This document shows positions 47,441 through 59,423 of a DNA stretch of 64,000 nt, in pieces. Source of the stretch: Pseudacidovorax sp. (GTDB lineage Bacteria > Pseudomonadota > Gammaproteobacteria > Burkholderiales > Burkholderiaceae_C); NCBI RefSeq assembly GCF_017991995.1, contig NZ_JAGOPN010000014.1:1-64000 (forward strand), in the 5' to 3' direction. Within the stretch, counting starts at the first letter, position 1. The number at the start of each line of letters is the position of its first letter. The translations under genes and the position numbers were made by a program. The notes beneath the pieces are model-generated. The model made no database searches and was not told the DNA's origin. It saw nothing but the letters and a program-made list of their open reading frames with translations.

Positions 47441-47469
47441 TTGGCTCTCCTCCGGACACCAGATATAGT
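47441..47469 (+). promoter_or_regulatory. nrdA sigma-70 promoter
   Basis: TTGGCT (47441-47446), a 17-bp spacer and TATAGT (47464-47469). The -10 is embedded in NrdR box 2. Confidence 0.7.
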
Positions 47470-47471
47470 GC
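47456..47471. promoter_or_regulatory. NrdR box 2
   Basis: ACACCAGATATAGTGC matches 13 of 16 positions of the NrdR consensus. It starts 32 bp after box 1, about three helical turns, the phasing expected for NrdR pairs, and overlaps the -10 of nrdA. Confidence 0.75.
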
Positions 47472-47552
47472 CCCTCCATCGACGCGGCGGCATGGATCCC
47501 TGCCCGCCCGCGCCCTGATCGACGAACACCAAGCCCCCTCAAGAGGAACCGC

Positions 47553-50492
<2,940 letters not shown>

Positions 50493-50516
50493 TTCCAGCG
50501 CGCGTCGCGCGTTGCT

Positions 50517-50549
50517 GCATGCGTTCCTGCGCAAAGCAGGAACGCATGC
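50517..50549 (+). other. hairpin 1 in nrdA-nrdB spacer
   Basis: A perfect 14-bp inverted repeat, GCATGCGTTCCTGC / GCAGGAACGCATGC, with a 5-nt loop, starting 24 nt after the nrdA stop. No U-run follows, so it is not a typical terminator. Confidence 0.8.
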
Positions 50550-50559
50550 CTTCATGTCG

Positions 50560-50586
50560 GGGCATCGGACGACAGACCCGATGCCC
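50560..50586 (+). other. hairpin 2 in nrdA-nrdB spacer
   Basis: GGGCATCGG and CCGATGCCC form a perfect 9-bp stem with a 9-nt loop. Confidence 0.7.
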
Positions 50587-50602
50587 AGGCACAACAAAAT
50601 TC

Positions 50603-50646
50603 AGCAACGACACAGCCGAAGAACTTTTCAATCGCGTGTCGTTGCT
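50603..50646 (+). other. hairpin 3 in nrdA-nrdB spacer
   Basis: AGCAACGACAC (50603-50613) and GTGTCGTTGCT (50636-50646) are a perfect 11-bp inverted repeat with a 22-nt AT-richer loop, ending 26 nt before the nrdB ATG. A GATAAT (50649-50654) just after could be a -10 for separate nrdB transcription. Confidence 0.7.
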
Positions 50647-50672
50647 CTGATAATTGAGCATTGGATTTTTCT

Positions 50673-51878
50673 ATGTTGACCTGGGACGACGAAGTCAAGC
50701 CCTCCAATTCGGGCGCACTGTCGAATGCATCGGACATGGCCGCAGGCCGGTCGATGGCATCCCCTTCCTCCCCCGCTTCCTTTGCACAGCCGGCGCTGGC
50801 CACGCACAGCTTCAGCGCTCCTGCTGCTGTGCAACCCGGTGCTGCCACGACTGCCGCCGCGCGCCGCGTGAATGCCGCCGACAAGCGCATCATCAACGGC
50901 CAGACCGACGTCAACCAGCTTGTGCCCTTCAAGTACAAGTGGGCCTGGGAAAAGTACCTCGCCACCTGCGCCAATCACTGGATGCCGCAGGAGGTCAACA
51001 TGAATCGCGACATCGCTCTGTGGAAGGACCCGAACGGCCTGACCGAGGACGAGCGCCGCATCGTCAAGCGCAATCTCGGCTTCTTCGTCACCGCCGATTC
51101 GCTCGCCGCCAACAACATCGTGCTGGGCACCTACCGGCACATCACCGCGCCCGAATGCCGCCAGTTCCTGCTGCGCCAGGCCTTCGAGGAAGCGATCCAC
51201 ACCCATGCCTACCAGTACATCGTGGAGTCGCTGGGCCTGGACGAGTCCGAGATCTTCAACGCCTACAACGAAGTCCAGTCGATCCGCGACAAGGACGAGT
51301 TCCTGATCCCGTTCATCGACGCGATCATGGACCCCGACTTCAAGACCGGCACGCCCGAGACCGACCAGACGCTGCTGAAGTCGTTGATCGTCTTCGCCTG
51401 CCTGATGGAAGGCCTGTTCTTCTACGTCGGCTTCACGCAGATCCTCGCGCTCGGACGCCAGAACAAGATGACCGGTGCCGCCGAGCAGTACCAGTACATC
51501 CTGCGCGACGAGTCGATGCACTGCAACTTCGGCATCGACCTGATCAACCAGCTCAAGCTCGAGAACCCGCATCTGTGGACGCCCGAGTTCAAGGCCGAGA
51601 TCAAGGCCCTGTTCCAGAAGGCGGTCGAGCTCGAATACCGCTATGCCGAAGACACCATGCCCCGCGGCGTGCTCGGCATGAATGCCTCCATGTTCAAGGG
51701 CTACCTGCGCTACATCGCCAACCGGCGTGCCACACAGATCGGCCTGGAAGCGCTCTTCCCGAACGAAGAAAACCCGTTCCCCTGGATGAGCGAAATGATC
51801 GACCTGAAGAAAGAGCGCAATTTCTTCGAAACCCGCGTGATCGAATACCAGTCGGGTGGCGCGCTCTCATGGGACTGA
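50673..51878 (+). CDS. nrdB: Ribonucleoside-diphosphate reductase, class Ia small subunit
   Basis: Di-metal/tyrosyl-radical subunit, 401 residues. After a variable Ser/Ala-rich N-terminal region of about 65 residues, the core has [13 protein letters not shown], then [15 protein letters not shown], in which the metal ligands Glu and His and the radical Tyr keep the E-x2-H-x3-Y spacing of E. coli E115/H118/Y122. The second ligand set lies in [14 protein letters not shown] and [10 protein letters not shown]. The start MLTWDD at 50673 is preferred; a TTG at 50661 is less likely. Pairs with nrdA; a terminator follows. Confidence 0.95.
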   Translation: MLTWDDEVKPSNSGALSNASDMAAGRSMASPSSPASFAQPALATHSFSAPAAVQPGAATTAAARRVNAADKRIINGQTDVNQLVPFKYKWAWEKYLATCANHWMPQEVNMNRDIALWKDPNGLTEDERRIVKRNLGFFVTADSLAANNIVLGTYRHITAPECRQFLLRQAFEEAIHTHAYQYIVESLGLDESEIFNAYNEVQSIRDKDEFLIPFIDAIMDPDFKTGTPETDQTLLKSLIVFACLMEGLFFYVGFTQILALGRQNKMTGAAEQYQYILRDESMHCNFGIDLINQLKLENPHLWTPEFKAEIKALFQKAVELEYRYAEDTMPRGVLGMNASMFKGYLRYIANRRATQIGLEALFPNEENPFPWMSEMIDLKKERNFFETRVIEYQSGGALSWD

Positions 51879-51917
51879 GCACGCCTCTTTCCTGAAGGAC
51901 GAATGGATCTGAGACCC

Positions 51918-51962
51918 GCCCCGGACGCCAGACGCACCCCAGAGTGCGGCGTCCGGGGCTTT
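51918..51962 (+). terminator. terminator of nrdB
   Basis: A perfect 12-bp stem GCCCCGGACGCC / GGCGTCCGGGGC, with an inner GCAC/GTGC pairing, followed by TTTCCC. Confidence 0.75.
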
Positions 51963-52072
51963 CCCATTCGTGGTGGCGGGGTGTGCCCCGACGTCACGGA
52001 TCGCTGGCCGCAGGCACACGGGCGGCCGGTGCAATTCGAAGGTTGATTTCCAACTTGATCAAGGAGAAAGAA

Positions 52073-52648
52073 ATGGCAACTGCAAAGAAGGCTCCGGCCA
52101 AGAAGGTCGCTGCAAAGAAGGCCGCTCCGGCCAAGAAGGTCGCGGCGAAGAAGGCGGCTCCGGCCAAGAAGGCTGCCGCACCGGCAAAGAAGGTCGCCGC
52201 CAAGAAGGCTGCACCGGCAAAGAAGGTCGCAGCGAAGAAGGCGGCACCGGCCAAGAAGGCAGCGCCGGCGAAGAAGGTTGCGGCCAAGAAGGCGGCACCG
52301 GCCAAGAAGGTCGCGGCGAAGAAGGCTGCGCCCGCCAAGAAGGCCGCAGCGCCGGCGAAGAAGGTTGCAGCCAAGAAGGCAGCAGCACCTGCGAAGAAGG
52401 TCGCCGCCAAGAAGGCTGCACCGGCCAAGAAGGTCGCCGCCAAGAAGACGACGGCGGCCAAGACGGCTGCGGCCCCCAAGGCCCCCGCCAAGAAGGCCGC
52501 TGCCAAGAAGGCCGCCGCCAAGAAGCCTGCCCCTGCGAAAGCGCCTGCCCCTGCGGCTGCGCCCGCGCCCGCCGCTGCAGCCCCTGCAGCACAGACCACG
52601 CTGAGCCCGCAGGCCGCCTGGCCCTTCCCCACGGCCAGCAAGCCCTGA
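52073..52648 (+). CDS. Histone H1-like Ala/Lys/Pro-rich DNA-binding protein
   Basis: 191 residues made almost wholly of repeats of the type AAPAKKVAAKK (about residues 5-130), changing to an APAAAPAPAAA tail and ending WPFPTASKP. Highly basic and disordered, like the H1/HctB/AlgP-type nucleoid proteins of Burkholderiales and pseudomonads. The strong AAGGAGAAAG site before the ATG indicates high expression. The near-identical codon repeats make copy-number change by recombination likely. Follows the nrdB terminator and ends at its own terminator. Confidence 0.88.
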   Translation: MATAKKAPAKKVAAKKAAPAKKVAAKKAAPAKKAAAPAKKVAAKKAAPAKKVAAKKAAPAKKAAPAKKVAAKKAAPAKKVAAKKAAPAKKAAAPAKKVAAKKAAAPAKKVAAKKAAPAKKVAAKKTTAAKTAAAPKAPAKKAAAKKAAAKKPAPAKAPAPAAAPAPAAAAPAAQTTLSPQAAWPFPTASKP

Positions 52649-52687
52649 GGCTGAACGAAGCGCCGCGCCAGCGGCCTTCGACGCCCG

Positions 52688-52719
52688 AACCCGGCGACCG
52701 CAAGGCGCCGGGTTTTTTA
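52688..52719 (+). terminator. terminator after the H1-like gene
   Basis: AACCCGGCG / CGCCGGGTT stem with a 9-nt loop and a six-T run; typical rho-independent form. Confidence 0.92.
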
Positions 52720-52739
52720 TTGCCGCGTCGCGAGCCCGC

Positions 52740-53642
52740 TCAGAGGCCCAGCGCGGCGCGGTCGACCTGGTAGTTCTGGGGGCCGCGCTGTGCGATCTTG
52801 AGCGCGCCAAGACGATTGCCCAGTTCGGCGCAACGCACCAGATCCCAGCCCTGCTCCAGACCATACAGCAGGCCGCCGCGCCAGGCGTCGCCACAGCCGG
52901 TGGGATCGACCACGGCCTCGGGCGTCACGGGCGCCACGCGCGTCGCCTCACCACCCACCCACACATCGCAGCCCTCGGCGCCCAGGGTGACCACCATGCC
53001 GCGCACGCGGCGCGAGATCTCGGCCGTGCTCCAGCCCGTGCGCTCGCTGAGCATGCGGCCTTCATAGTCGTTGACCACGACCCAGTCGGCCTGATCGATG
53101 AAGTGGGCCAGGTCCTTGCCGTCGAACATGGGCAGGCCCTGGCCCGGATCGAAGACGAAGGGAACGCCGGCAGCCTTGAACTGCGCGGCATGCTGCAGCA
53201 TCGCCTCGCGGCCGTCGGGCGCGATGATGCCCAGGCGGATGTCCTCGCGTGCCTCGATGCGGTTGAGGTGGGCCTGCTGCATCGCGCCCGGGTGGAAGGC
53301 CGTGATCTGGTTGTTGTCGCGGTCGGTCATGATCATGGCCTGCGCTGTGTAGCTGTCGTCCAGCTGCAGGATGAACTCGGTGCCCACGCCCAACTCCTTC
53401 AGGCGCTGCACGTAGTCGGCGCCATCGCTGCCCACGGCCGCCATGGGCAGGGCGCGACCGCCCAGCGCATTCAGGCTGTAGGCGATGTTGCCGGCGCAGC
53501 CGCCGAAGTCCCGGCGCAGGCCGGGCACCAGGAAGGACACGTTCAGGATGTGCAGTTGGTCGGGCAGGATCTGCTCGGCGAAGCGACCCTCGAAGGTCAT
53601 GATGGTGTCGAATGCGAGCGAGCCGCAGATCACGGAAGCCAT
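52740..53642 (-). CDS. PfkB-family carbohydrate kinase
   Basis: 300-residue ribokinase-fold kinase. N-terminal SLAFDTIMTFEGRF; the GGCAGNIAYSLNALGG substrate-binding glycine motif; DNNQITAFHPGAM; VVNDYEGRML; and the C-terminal DPTGCGDAWRGGLLYGL with catalytic Asp and anion hole. Resembles the adenosine kinase/ribokinase branch, but the substrate is uncertain. It follows the DUF3426 gene on the same strand and is likely the last gene of the leftward acc-prmA group. Confidence 0.88.
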   Translation of the reverse strand: MASVICGSLAFDTIMTFEGRFAEQILPDQLHILNVSFLVPGLRRDFGGCAGNIAYSLNALGGRALPMAAVGSDGADYVQRLKELGVGTEFILQLDDSYTAQAMIMTDRDNNQITAFHPGAMQQAHLNRIEAREDIRLGIIAPDGREAMLQHAAQFKAAGVPFVFDPGQGLPMFDGKDLAHFIDQADWVVVNDYEGRMLSERTGWSTAEISRRVRGMVVTLGAEGCDVWVGGEATRVAPVTPEAVVDPTGCGDAWRGGLLYGLEQGWDLVRCAELGNRLGALKIAQRGPQNYQVDRAALGL

Positions 53643-53710
53643 GGCGGGATCAATCCTGCAGAAGCGGTGGGAGACAAGGCGAAGCCGCGGGCACGGTATG
53701 ACCGTCGGCC

Positions 53711-55144
53711 TCAGGGATAGAAGGCGAGCACGCTGTGGCCCACCACGGAAGGCAGCGGCCGGCCGGCCGCCGCGTGCAACTCGAGCGCCAGCGCGACCTC
53801 CTCTTCGGCCCGGCCCGGCAATACGGCAGCACGCGCCATCTCGACCGGCTGGACGACGCGCCGCAGCACCGGGCGTTCGGAGCCGTCGAGCAAGGACAGT
53901 TCGATCGCCGGCATGGCCACGGCCACCGGCGCCGCATTGCGCAGCGTGAAGACCAGCCGGTAGCGGCCTTCCGCGCCGTCGCGCATCAACGTGGAGCCAT
54001 CCACGCGGATGTCGTCGATGCGGCGCGGTGCCTCGATCGTGCAGGCCGTCGCCTGGCACACGGCCGTCAGCAACGGCAGCAGGGCTGGCCGGGACAGCGC
54101 CCACTGGTCGCGTTCATGCCGCATCACCTGCGCGCCCAGCACGATCAGCAGGCCCAGTGCGGCCAGCGACCACAGCCAGAAGCGGCGGCGACGCGGCGCC
54201 CCGCCTTCTTCTGGCGCGTCCGGCGTGTCCAGAAAGCTGGGGCGCAACGGGGTGAACGGCGGCGCCGCCAGGTCGTCACGGGCAGCCGGCTCATCGGCCA
54301 TCGGCAGAGCGGACGACGGCGGGGTCGACTCCGCCGTCGGGGACGCTTCGACCAACGGCTGGGGCGCCTGTCCCTGCGCTTCGTCGATGTCGGCGTCTAG
54401 GGATGGGCGGTCAAGGCCCGCATCCGGCGCGGGGACGACCGGGGCCGGCGGCAGATCCGACTCCAGCGAGGGCTCGAAGGGGGCCGGGCGCGGCTGTACC
54501 GCGGCGCGACCGGGCCGCAGGAAGGCGGCGAGCGCGGTGGGCTCGGCATTCACCCATGCGCGACCGCGGCGCAGGACGCGGCCGACCTGCGCCGCGTCGG
54601 CCGCCGGGCGCCCGGGGATGGCCGAGGGCATGGAGGACGCCGACGGCGCCTGGGCATCCTGCGTCGACGCCGCCCTGTCTTCGGGCTGCGCCAGATCCAG
54701 CAGGTCGTCGCGCGCACGCATCCGGGGCTCGATGCGTTCAGCCGCCGGGGGCGCAGATGTCGCACCACCCGCAGACAGATCGAGCCAGTCGACAGAGGGC
54801 CAGGGCTGGGCGGTCGGCGAAGTGTTGGCAGACAGCGAGGGCGACGCTGCGCCGGGCACATCGTCGTCCACCGGCACACTCTCTGCGTCCCGCATCGCAG
54901 AGGCCGACTCCGCGTCGCCCAGCCCCGCCGCAGCCCCCGGCTCCGCGACAGGCCATGCGCCCCCGGAGGCGGGCGCCGCCAGCACCACCCAGCGACCGTC
55001 AGGCAACTGCTCGCGCAGGTCGGACTGCGCATCGAACACCTCGCCGCAACGGCCACAGCGCACCCATCCGTCGGACAGCCGCAACTGGTCGCGCACCACC
55101 TTGAAGGCGGTCGCGCAGGACGGACAGCGGGTGACGAGACTCAT
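53711..55144 (-). CDS. DUF3426 zinc-ribbon membrane protein
   Basis: 477 residues. N-terminal zinc ribbon of the MJ0042 type: TRCPSCATAFKV and WVRCGRCGEVFDA (two CxxC pairs). A long disordered Pro/Ala/Asp-rich region runs to about residue 325, then a single TM (FWLWSLAALGLLIVLGA), then the periplasmic DUF3426 domain (IDDIRVDGSTLMRDGAEGRYRLVFTLRN). Start overlaps the prmA stop (ATGA). Function unknown. Confidence 0.88.
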   Translation of the reverse strand: MSLVTRCPSCATAFKVVRDQLRLSDGWVRCGRCGEVFDAQSDLREQLPDGRWVVLAAPASGGAWPVAEPGAAAGLGDAESASAMRDAESVPVDDDVPGAASPSLSANTSPTAQPWPSVDWLDLSAGGATSAPPAAERIEPRMRARDDLLDLAQPEDRAASTQDAQAPSASSMPSAIPGRPAADAAQVGRVLRRGRAWVNAEPTALAAFLRPGRAAVQPRPAPFEPSLESDLPPAPVVPAPDAGLDRPSLDADIDEAQGQAPQPLVEASPTAESTPPSSALPMADEPAARDDLAAPPFTPLRPSFLDTPDAPEEGGAPRRRRFWLWSLAALGLLIVLGAQVMRHERDQWALSRPALLPLLTAVCQATACTIEAPRRIDDIRVDGSTLMRDGAEGRYRLVFTLRNAAPVAVAMPAIELSLLDGSERPVLRRVVQPVEMARAAVLPGRAEEEVALALELHAAAGRPLPSVVGHSVLAFYP

Positions 55145-56034
55145 GCCGCGCGGCGGCCGGTCATCAGGATCCAGCCGTCTTCGGTGTCGGCGACCTCGAG
55201 CGCGATCCAGGGCGCATAAGCCCCCTTCAACTCGTCGGCCTGCCGCGCCAGAATGCCGGCCAGCACCAGGTGGCCGCCCGGTCGCACGTGGGCGCAGAGC
55301 AGCGGCGCCAGCACCTTGAGGGGTGTGGCCAGGATGTTGGCAAGCACGGTGTCGTATTCGCCCTGGGCCCGCTCGGGCAGGCCGGGCGAGAGCTCGACGG
55401 CATTGGCATCGGCATTGAGGCGGGTCGATTCCACGGCCGCCTCGTCGATGTCGACGGCATCGATCTCGGTGGCGCCGAACTTCGCGGCGCAGATGGCCAG
55501 GATGCCCGAGCCGCAACCGTAGTCGAGCACGCGCGAACCCAGCACGTTGGCCGGCTGGGTCGCGATCCAGCGCAGGCACATGCGCGTGGTCGGATGCGTG
55601 CCGGTGCCGAACGCCAGGCCCGGATCGAGGCGGATCACCTCCACGGCCTGCGCGGGCGGCTCATGCCAGGTCGGGACGATCCAGAAGCTCCCGGTGATCT
55701 CCACCGGCGCAAACTGCGACTGGGTCAGCCGCACCCAGTCCTGCTCGGGCACTTCGGCGATGCCCGCCAGGCTGCAGCCTTCGAAGAAGTCCTGCGCCTG
55801 AAGCAGCGCGGCGGCCTCGTCGGCCTTGGCGCGGGTGTCGAAGAGGGCCACCACGCGCGAGCGCTGCCAGCCTTCGCGCGGCGGCGGCATGCCGGGCTCG
55901 CCGAACAGGGCCTGCTCTGCCTCGGTGTGGGCATCGGCGTCCTCCACCGAGACGGAGAGGGCATCGAGCGCATCGAGCGCATCGCCCACCACCTCGACCC
56001 GGTCTTCGGGCGCCAAGAGCCGCAGTTCGAACAT
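55141..56034 (-). CDS. prmA: Ribosomal protein L11 methyltransferase
   Basis: Trimethylates L11 with SAM. 297 residues (E. coli 293). The N-terminal substrate-recognition domain begins MFELRLLAPEDRVE; the central linker contains PGLAFGTGTHPTTRMCL, a PrmA hallmark; SAM motif VLDYGCGSGILAICAAKFGA; DIDEAAV; and post-motif NILATPLKVLAPLL. An upstream in-frame ATG (56082) adds 16 residues without support. Lies between accC and the DUF3426 gene; the stop overlaps the next start. Confidence 0.96.
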   Translation of the reverse strand: MFELRLLAPEDRVEVVGDALDALDALSVSVEDADAHTEAEQALFGEPGMPPPREGWQRSRVVALFDTRAKADEAAALLQAQDFFEGCSLAGIAEVPEQDWVRLTQSQFAPVEITGSFWIVPTWHEPPAQAVEVIRLDPGLAFGTGTHPTTRMCLRWIATQPANVLGSRVLDYGCGSGILAICAAKFGATEIDAVDIDEAAVESTRLNADANAVELSPGLPERAQGEYDTVLANILATPLKVLAPLLCAHVRPGGHLVLAGILARQADELKGAYAPWIALEVADTEDGWILMTGRRAA

Positions 56035-56176
56035 GAATCGCCTTTCCTCAACGGGCCGCGCGCCCATGCCACGCGGCCCCATAACGAACGCGCCGCGGAC
56101 CGGAAGGCCGGGCCGCGGCGCAAGTCTTCACAAAGTATCGCCGGTGCGGGTCGCCCCGCCCAGGTCCGCGCGCCGA

Positions 56177-57518
<1,342 letters not shown>

Positions 57519-57526
<8 letters not shown>

Positions 57527-57644
57527 TGCAGCCTCCGCGGCGCGATCGCCCGCACGCTGCGCGTGCCAGTGCGATGTGCCGGCCTTCGGCCGTCCGCGCC
57601 AGCGCGCGAGCGCCGCGGTTCGCGACCAGGATCTTCTTGAACAT
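57519..57644 (-). other. 41-codon ORF carrying a duplicated accC 5' end
   Basis: 57611-57644 repeats the accC start segment 57493-57526 (34 nt, one mismatch). The ORF from the ATG at 57644 therefore begins [11 protein letters not shown], like AccC, then continues with 30 unrelated residues ([24 protein letters not shown], Arg/Ala-rich) and ends with a TAA overlapping the accC start by 8 nt. The single TTC-to-TTT difference is what creates that TAA. It is either a duplication scar or a small upstream ORF coupled to accC. Confidence 0.8.
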
Positions 57645-57652
57645 TCAGGCGC

Positions 57653-58120
57653 TCACTCGATGATGAACAGCGGCTGGCCGTATTCGACGGCTTGGCCGTT
57701 CTCGCCGAGGATCTGCTTGACGGTGCCCGACTTGTCGGCCTCGATCTCGTTGAGGATCTTCATCGCCTCGATGATGCAGAGGGTGTCGCCCTCCTTCACC
57801 TGGGAGCCGACCTCCACGAACGCGGCGGCGCCGGGACTGGAGGAGCGGTAGAACGTGCCGACCATGGGCGACTTCACCACATGGCCCGAGGGCGCCGCCT
57901 CTGCGGACGCAGCGGCCGGCGCCGCAGCTTGCGCTGCCGGGGCAGCCGCCATGACGGCAGGCGCCGCTGCCGCGGGCATGGCAGCCTGGACATACTGAAC
58001 GGGGGCGGCTTCGCCCGCCTTGACGATGCGCACCTTGCCTTCGGCTTCGGTGATCTCGAGTTCGGAAATATTGGATTCAGACACCAGGTCGATCAGTGTC
58101 TTGAGTTTGCGCAGATCCAT
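57653..58120 (-). CDS. accB: Acetyl-CoA carboxylase, biotin carboxyl carrier protein
   Basis: 155 residues (E. coli 156). N-terminal [16 protein letters not shown]; an Ala/Pro-rich linker (residues 45-75); and the C-terminal biotinyl domain with [19 protein letters not shown] and [11 protein letters not shown], where Lys121 is the biotinylation site. ATG 58120 agrees with the family N terminus. It precedes accC, as in most bacteria, here with a 126-nt spacer containing the duplicated accC start. Confidence 0.96.
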   Translation of the reverse strand: MDLRKLKTLIDLVSESNISELEITEAEGKVRIVKAGEAAPVQYVQAAMPAAAAPAVMAAAPAAQAAAPAAASAEAAPSGHVVKSPMVGTFYRSSSPGAAAFVEVGSQVKEGDTLCIIEAMKILNEIEADKSGTVKQILGENGQAVEYGQPLFIIE

Positions 58121-58218
58121 GATTCTCCAGCGCCGGCCGCGGAGGCCGTCTATCGAACTTGCTTGAAAGTCGGCGTACGTCGGCGTTTTGACGCCATCTG
58201 CCGAGAAGGTCGCGGATT

Positions 58219-58767
58219 CTAGCCGTGAACCACTGCGCGCTGCCAAGCCTGCAGGTCAGCCGGCTCGACCTTGCCCATTCTACGGTCGCGCACGGCACCG
58301 CCCGAATCGAGCACGAGCGTGAAGGGCAGGCCGCCGCTGTCATTGCCCAAAGCCTTGACCAGCGACAGGGCCTGCGCGCCTGCGATGCCGATCGGGAAAA
58401 CCACCGGAAGCCGCGCCAGGAACCTGTCCACGGGCTCCGCGCGATCGACGGCGATGCCGACCACCTGCCAACCATTGGCCGTGTTTTCGCGGTGGAAACG
58501 GTCGAGCAGCGGCATCTCCTCGACACAGGGGGGACACCAGGTCGCCCAGAAATTGACCAGCGTCGGCTTGCCGCGCAGCGCCGCGAGGGCCAGCTCGCCA
58601 CCGCCGGGCCGCGGGAGGCGCAGCGACCACAGCGCGTCCGGGACCTCCCCCGTCGCCGACACGCCGACCTGCGGCTGTTCACGATGCCGCCACAGTGCCA
58701 GGCCCGCGCCGGCGGCCACCGCGGCGGCACCGCCATACGCCAGCCACTGCCGACGGTTGGCTGTCAT
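58219..58767 (-). CDS. TlpA-family thiol:disulfide reductase
   Basis: 182 residues. N-terminal anchor or signal [20 protein letters not shown], then a thioredoxin-like AhpC/TSA domain with [21 protein letters not shown]; the CxxC active site is [20 protein letters not shown] and [14 protein letters not shown] (cis-Pro) follow. Likely periplasmic and membrane-tethered, reducing a cytochrome c maturation or other exported client. The start overlaps the stop of the upstream gene (ATGA). Confidence 0.9.
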   Translation of the reverse strand: MTANRRQWLAYGGAAAVAAGAGLALWRHREQPQVGVSATGEVPDALWSLRLPRPGGGELALAALRGKPTLVNFWATWCPPCVEEMPLLDRFHRENTANGWQVVGIAVDRAEPVDRFLARLPVVFPIGIAGAQALSLVKALGNDSGGLPFTLVLDSGGAVRDRRMGKVEPADLQAWQRAVVHG

Positions 58768-59354
58768 TGCCCCTCCTCCACCAAGCGCCGGACCGACGCC
58801 AGATCGCCCCGGGGTGTGCGCCCCTGGCTGTCGGGCCGCAAGGCACCGCGCAGGTCGTCCAGGTCATAGATCATCAGGTGCACCCCCACTTCGGTACCCA
58901 GTTCGCGGCTGCGGGCATGGACGCTGAGCGCCTCGACGCTTTCGCCGTGGAAGCCGGTCACGGTACGGGGCTCGTACTCGACACGGTGGTCGATGAGCGC
59001 GATTTCCGCCGACTTGGAGTCATCGCAGAACAGCTGGATATAGATGTCGCTCAGGCGGGTGGCGGTCCCGTGCCAGACAGACCCCCCGAGATGCGGCCTG
59101 AAGGCCGCCATGTGCTCCATCCATTCGAGCGCCAGCCGTCGCAGTGCCTGCAGTTCGGCCGGCTGGGTGTCGGCGCAGAAGATGCGGATGTAGTCGCGCA
59201 CCTCCTCCTCGACCTCGTCGTTGCCGGGCAGGGCCGTGCGTTGCGGCAGGCCGAGGTCGCGCAGGGCACGGCGCTTGGCAGGGCCGTATTCGAGCCCCTC
59301 CTCCACGATGAGGCGGGCAGCGGCGGCAGCGATGTCGCGCTTGGCGGAGTCCAT
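58764..59354 (-). CDS. Uncharacterised conserved protein next to mpl
   Basis: 196 residues. The N-terminal part (IAAAAARLIVEEGLEYGPAKRRAL and DEVEEEVRDYIRIF) and the middle (FRPHLGGSVWHGTATRLSDIYIQLFCDDSKSAEIALIDHRVEY) resemble a nucleotidyltransferase-like fold (GxxxxGxxxxxxDI). I do not know a function. Divergent from mpl with 69 nt between starts; translationally coupled to the tlpA-like gene. Start MDSAKRD at 59354. Confidence 0.75.
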   Translation of the reverse strand: MDSAKRDIAAAAARLIVEEGLEYGPAKRRALRDLGLPQRTALPGNDEVEEEVRDYIRIFCADTQPAELQALRRLALEWMEHMAAFRPHLGGSVWHGTATRLSDIYIQLFCDDSKSAEIALIDHRVEYEPRTVTGFHGESVEALSVHARSRELGTEVGVHLMIYDLDDLRGALRPDSQGRTPRGDLASVRRLVEEGQ

Positions 59355-59411
59355 CGGCGCATTGTGCCGCCCCGAGGCCGGCCCCGGGGCGGACGGCCCT
59401 GCGGCCCTTCC

Positions 59412-59417
59412 TAGAAT
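59412..59417 (+). promoter_or_regulatory. mpl -10 candidate, leaderless spacing
   Basis: TAGAAT ends 6 nt before the mpl ATG at 59424; no Shine-Dalgarno. Confidence 0.45.
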
Positions 59418-59423
59418 CCGCCG

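Larger units (their letters stand above)
47204..47552. promoter_or_regulatory. ampD-nrdA spacer
   Basis: 349 bp without a gene. A GC-rich imperfect hairpin (CCCCGGGGAGCG ... CGCTCCGGGG, 47218-47249) follows ampD but lacks a U-run. The NrdR-type boxes and the nrdA promoter occupy 47424-47471. The leader from about 47477 to 47552 has AAGAGGAA before the nrdA ATG. Nothing else was recognised in 47250-47420. Confidence 0.6.

Noticed and set aside
52073-52648. Repeat array as possible CRISPR or satellite
   Set aside because: Repeats are in frame, encode Ala/Lys/Pro units without spacers, and have a strong ribosome-binding site; it is a protein gene.
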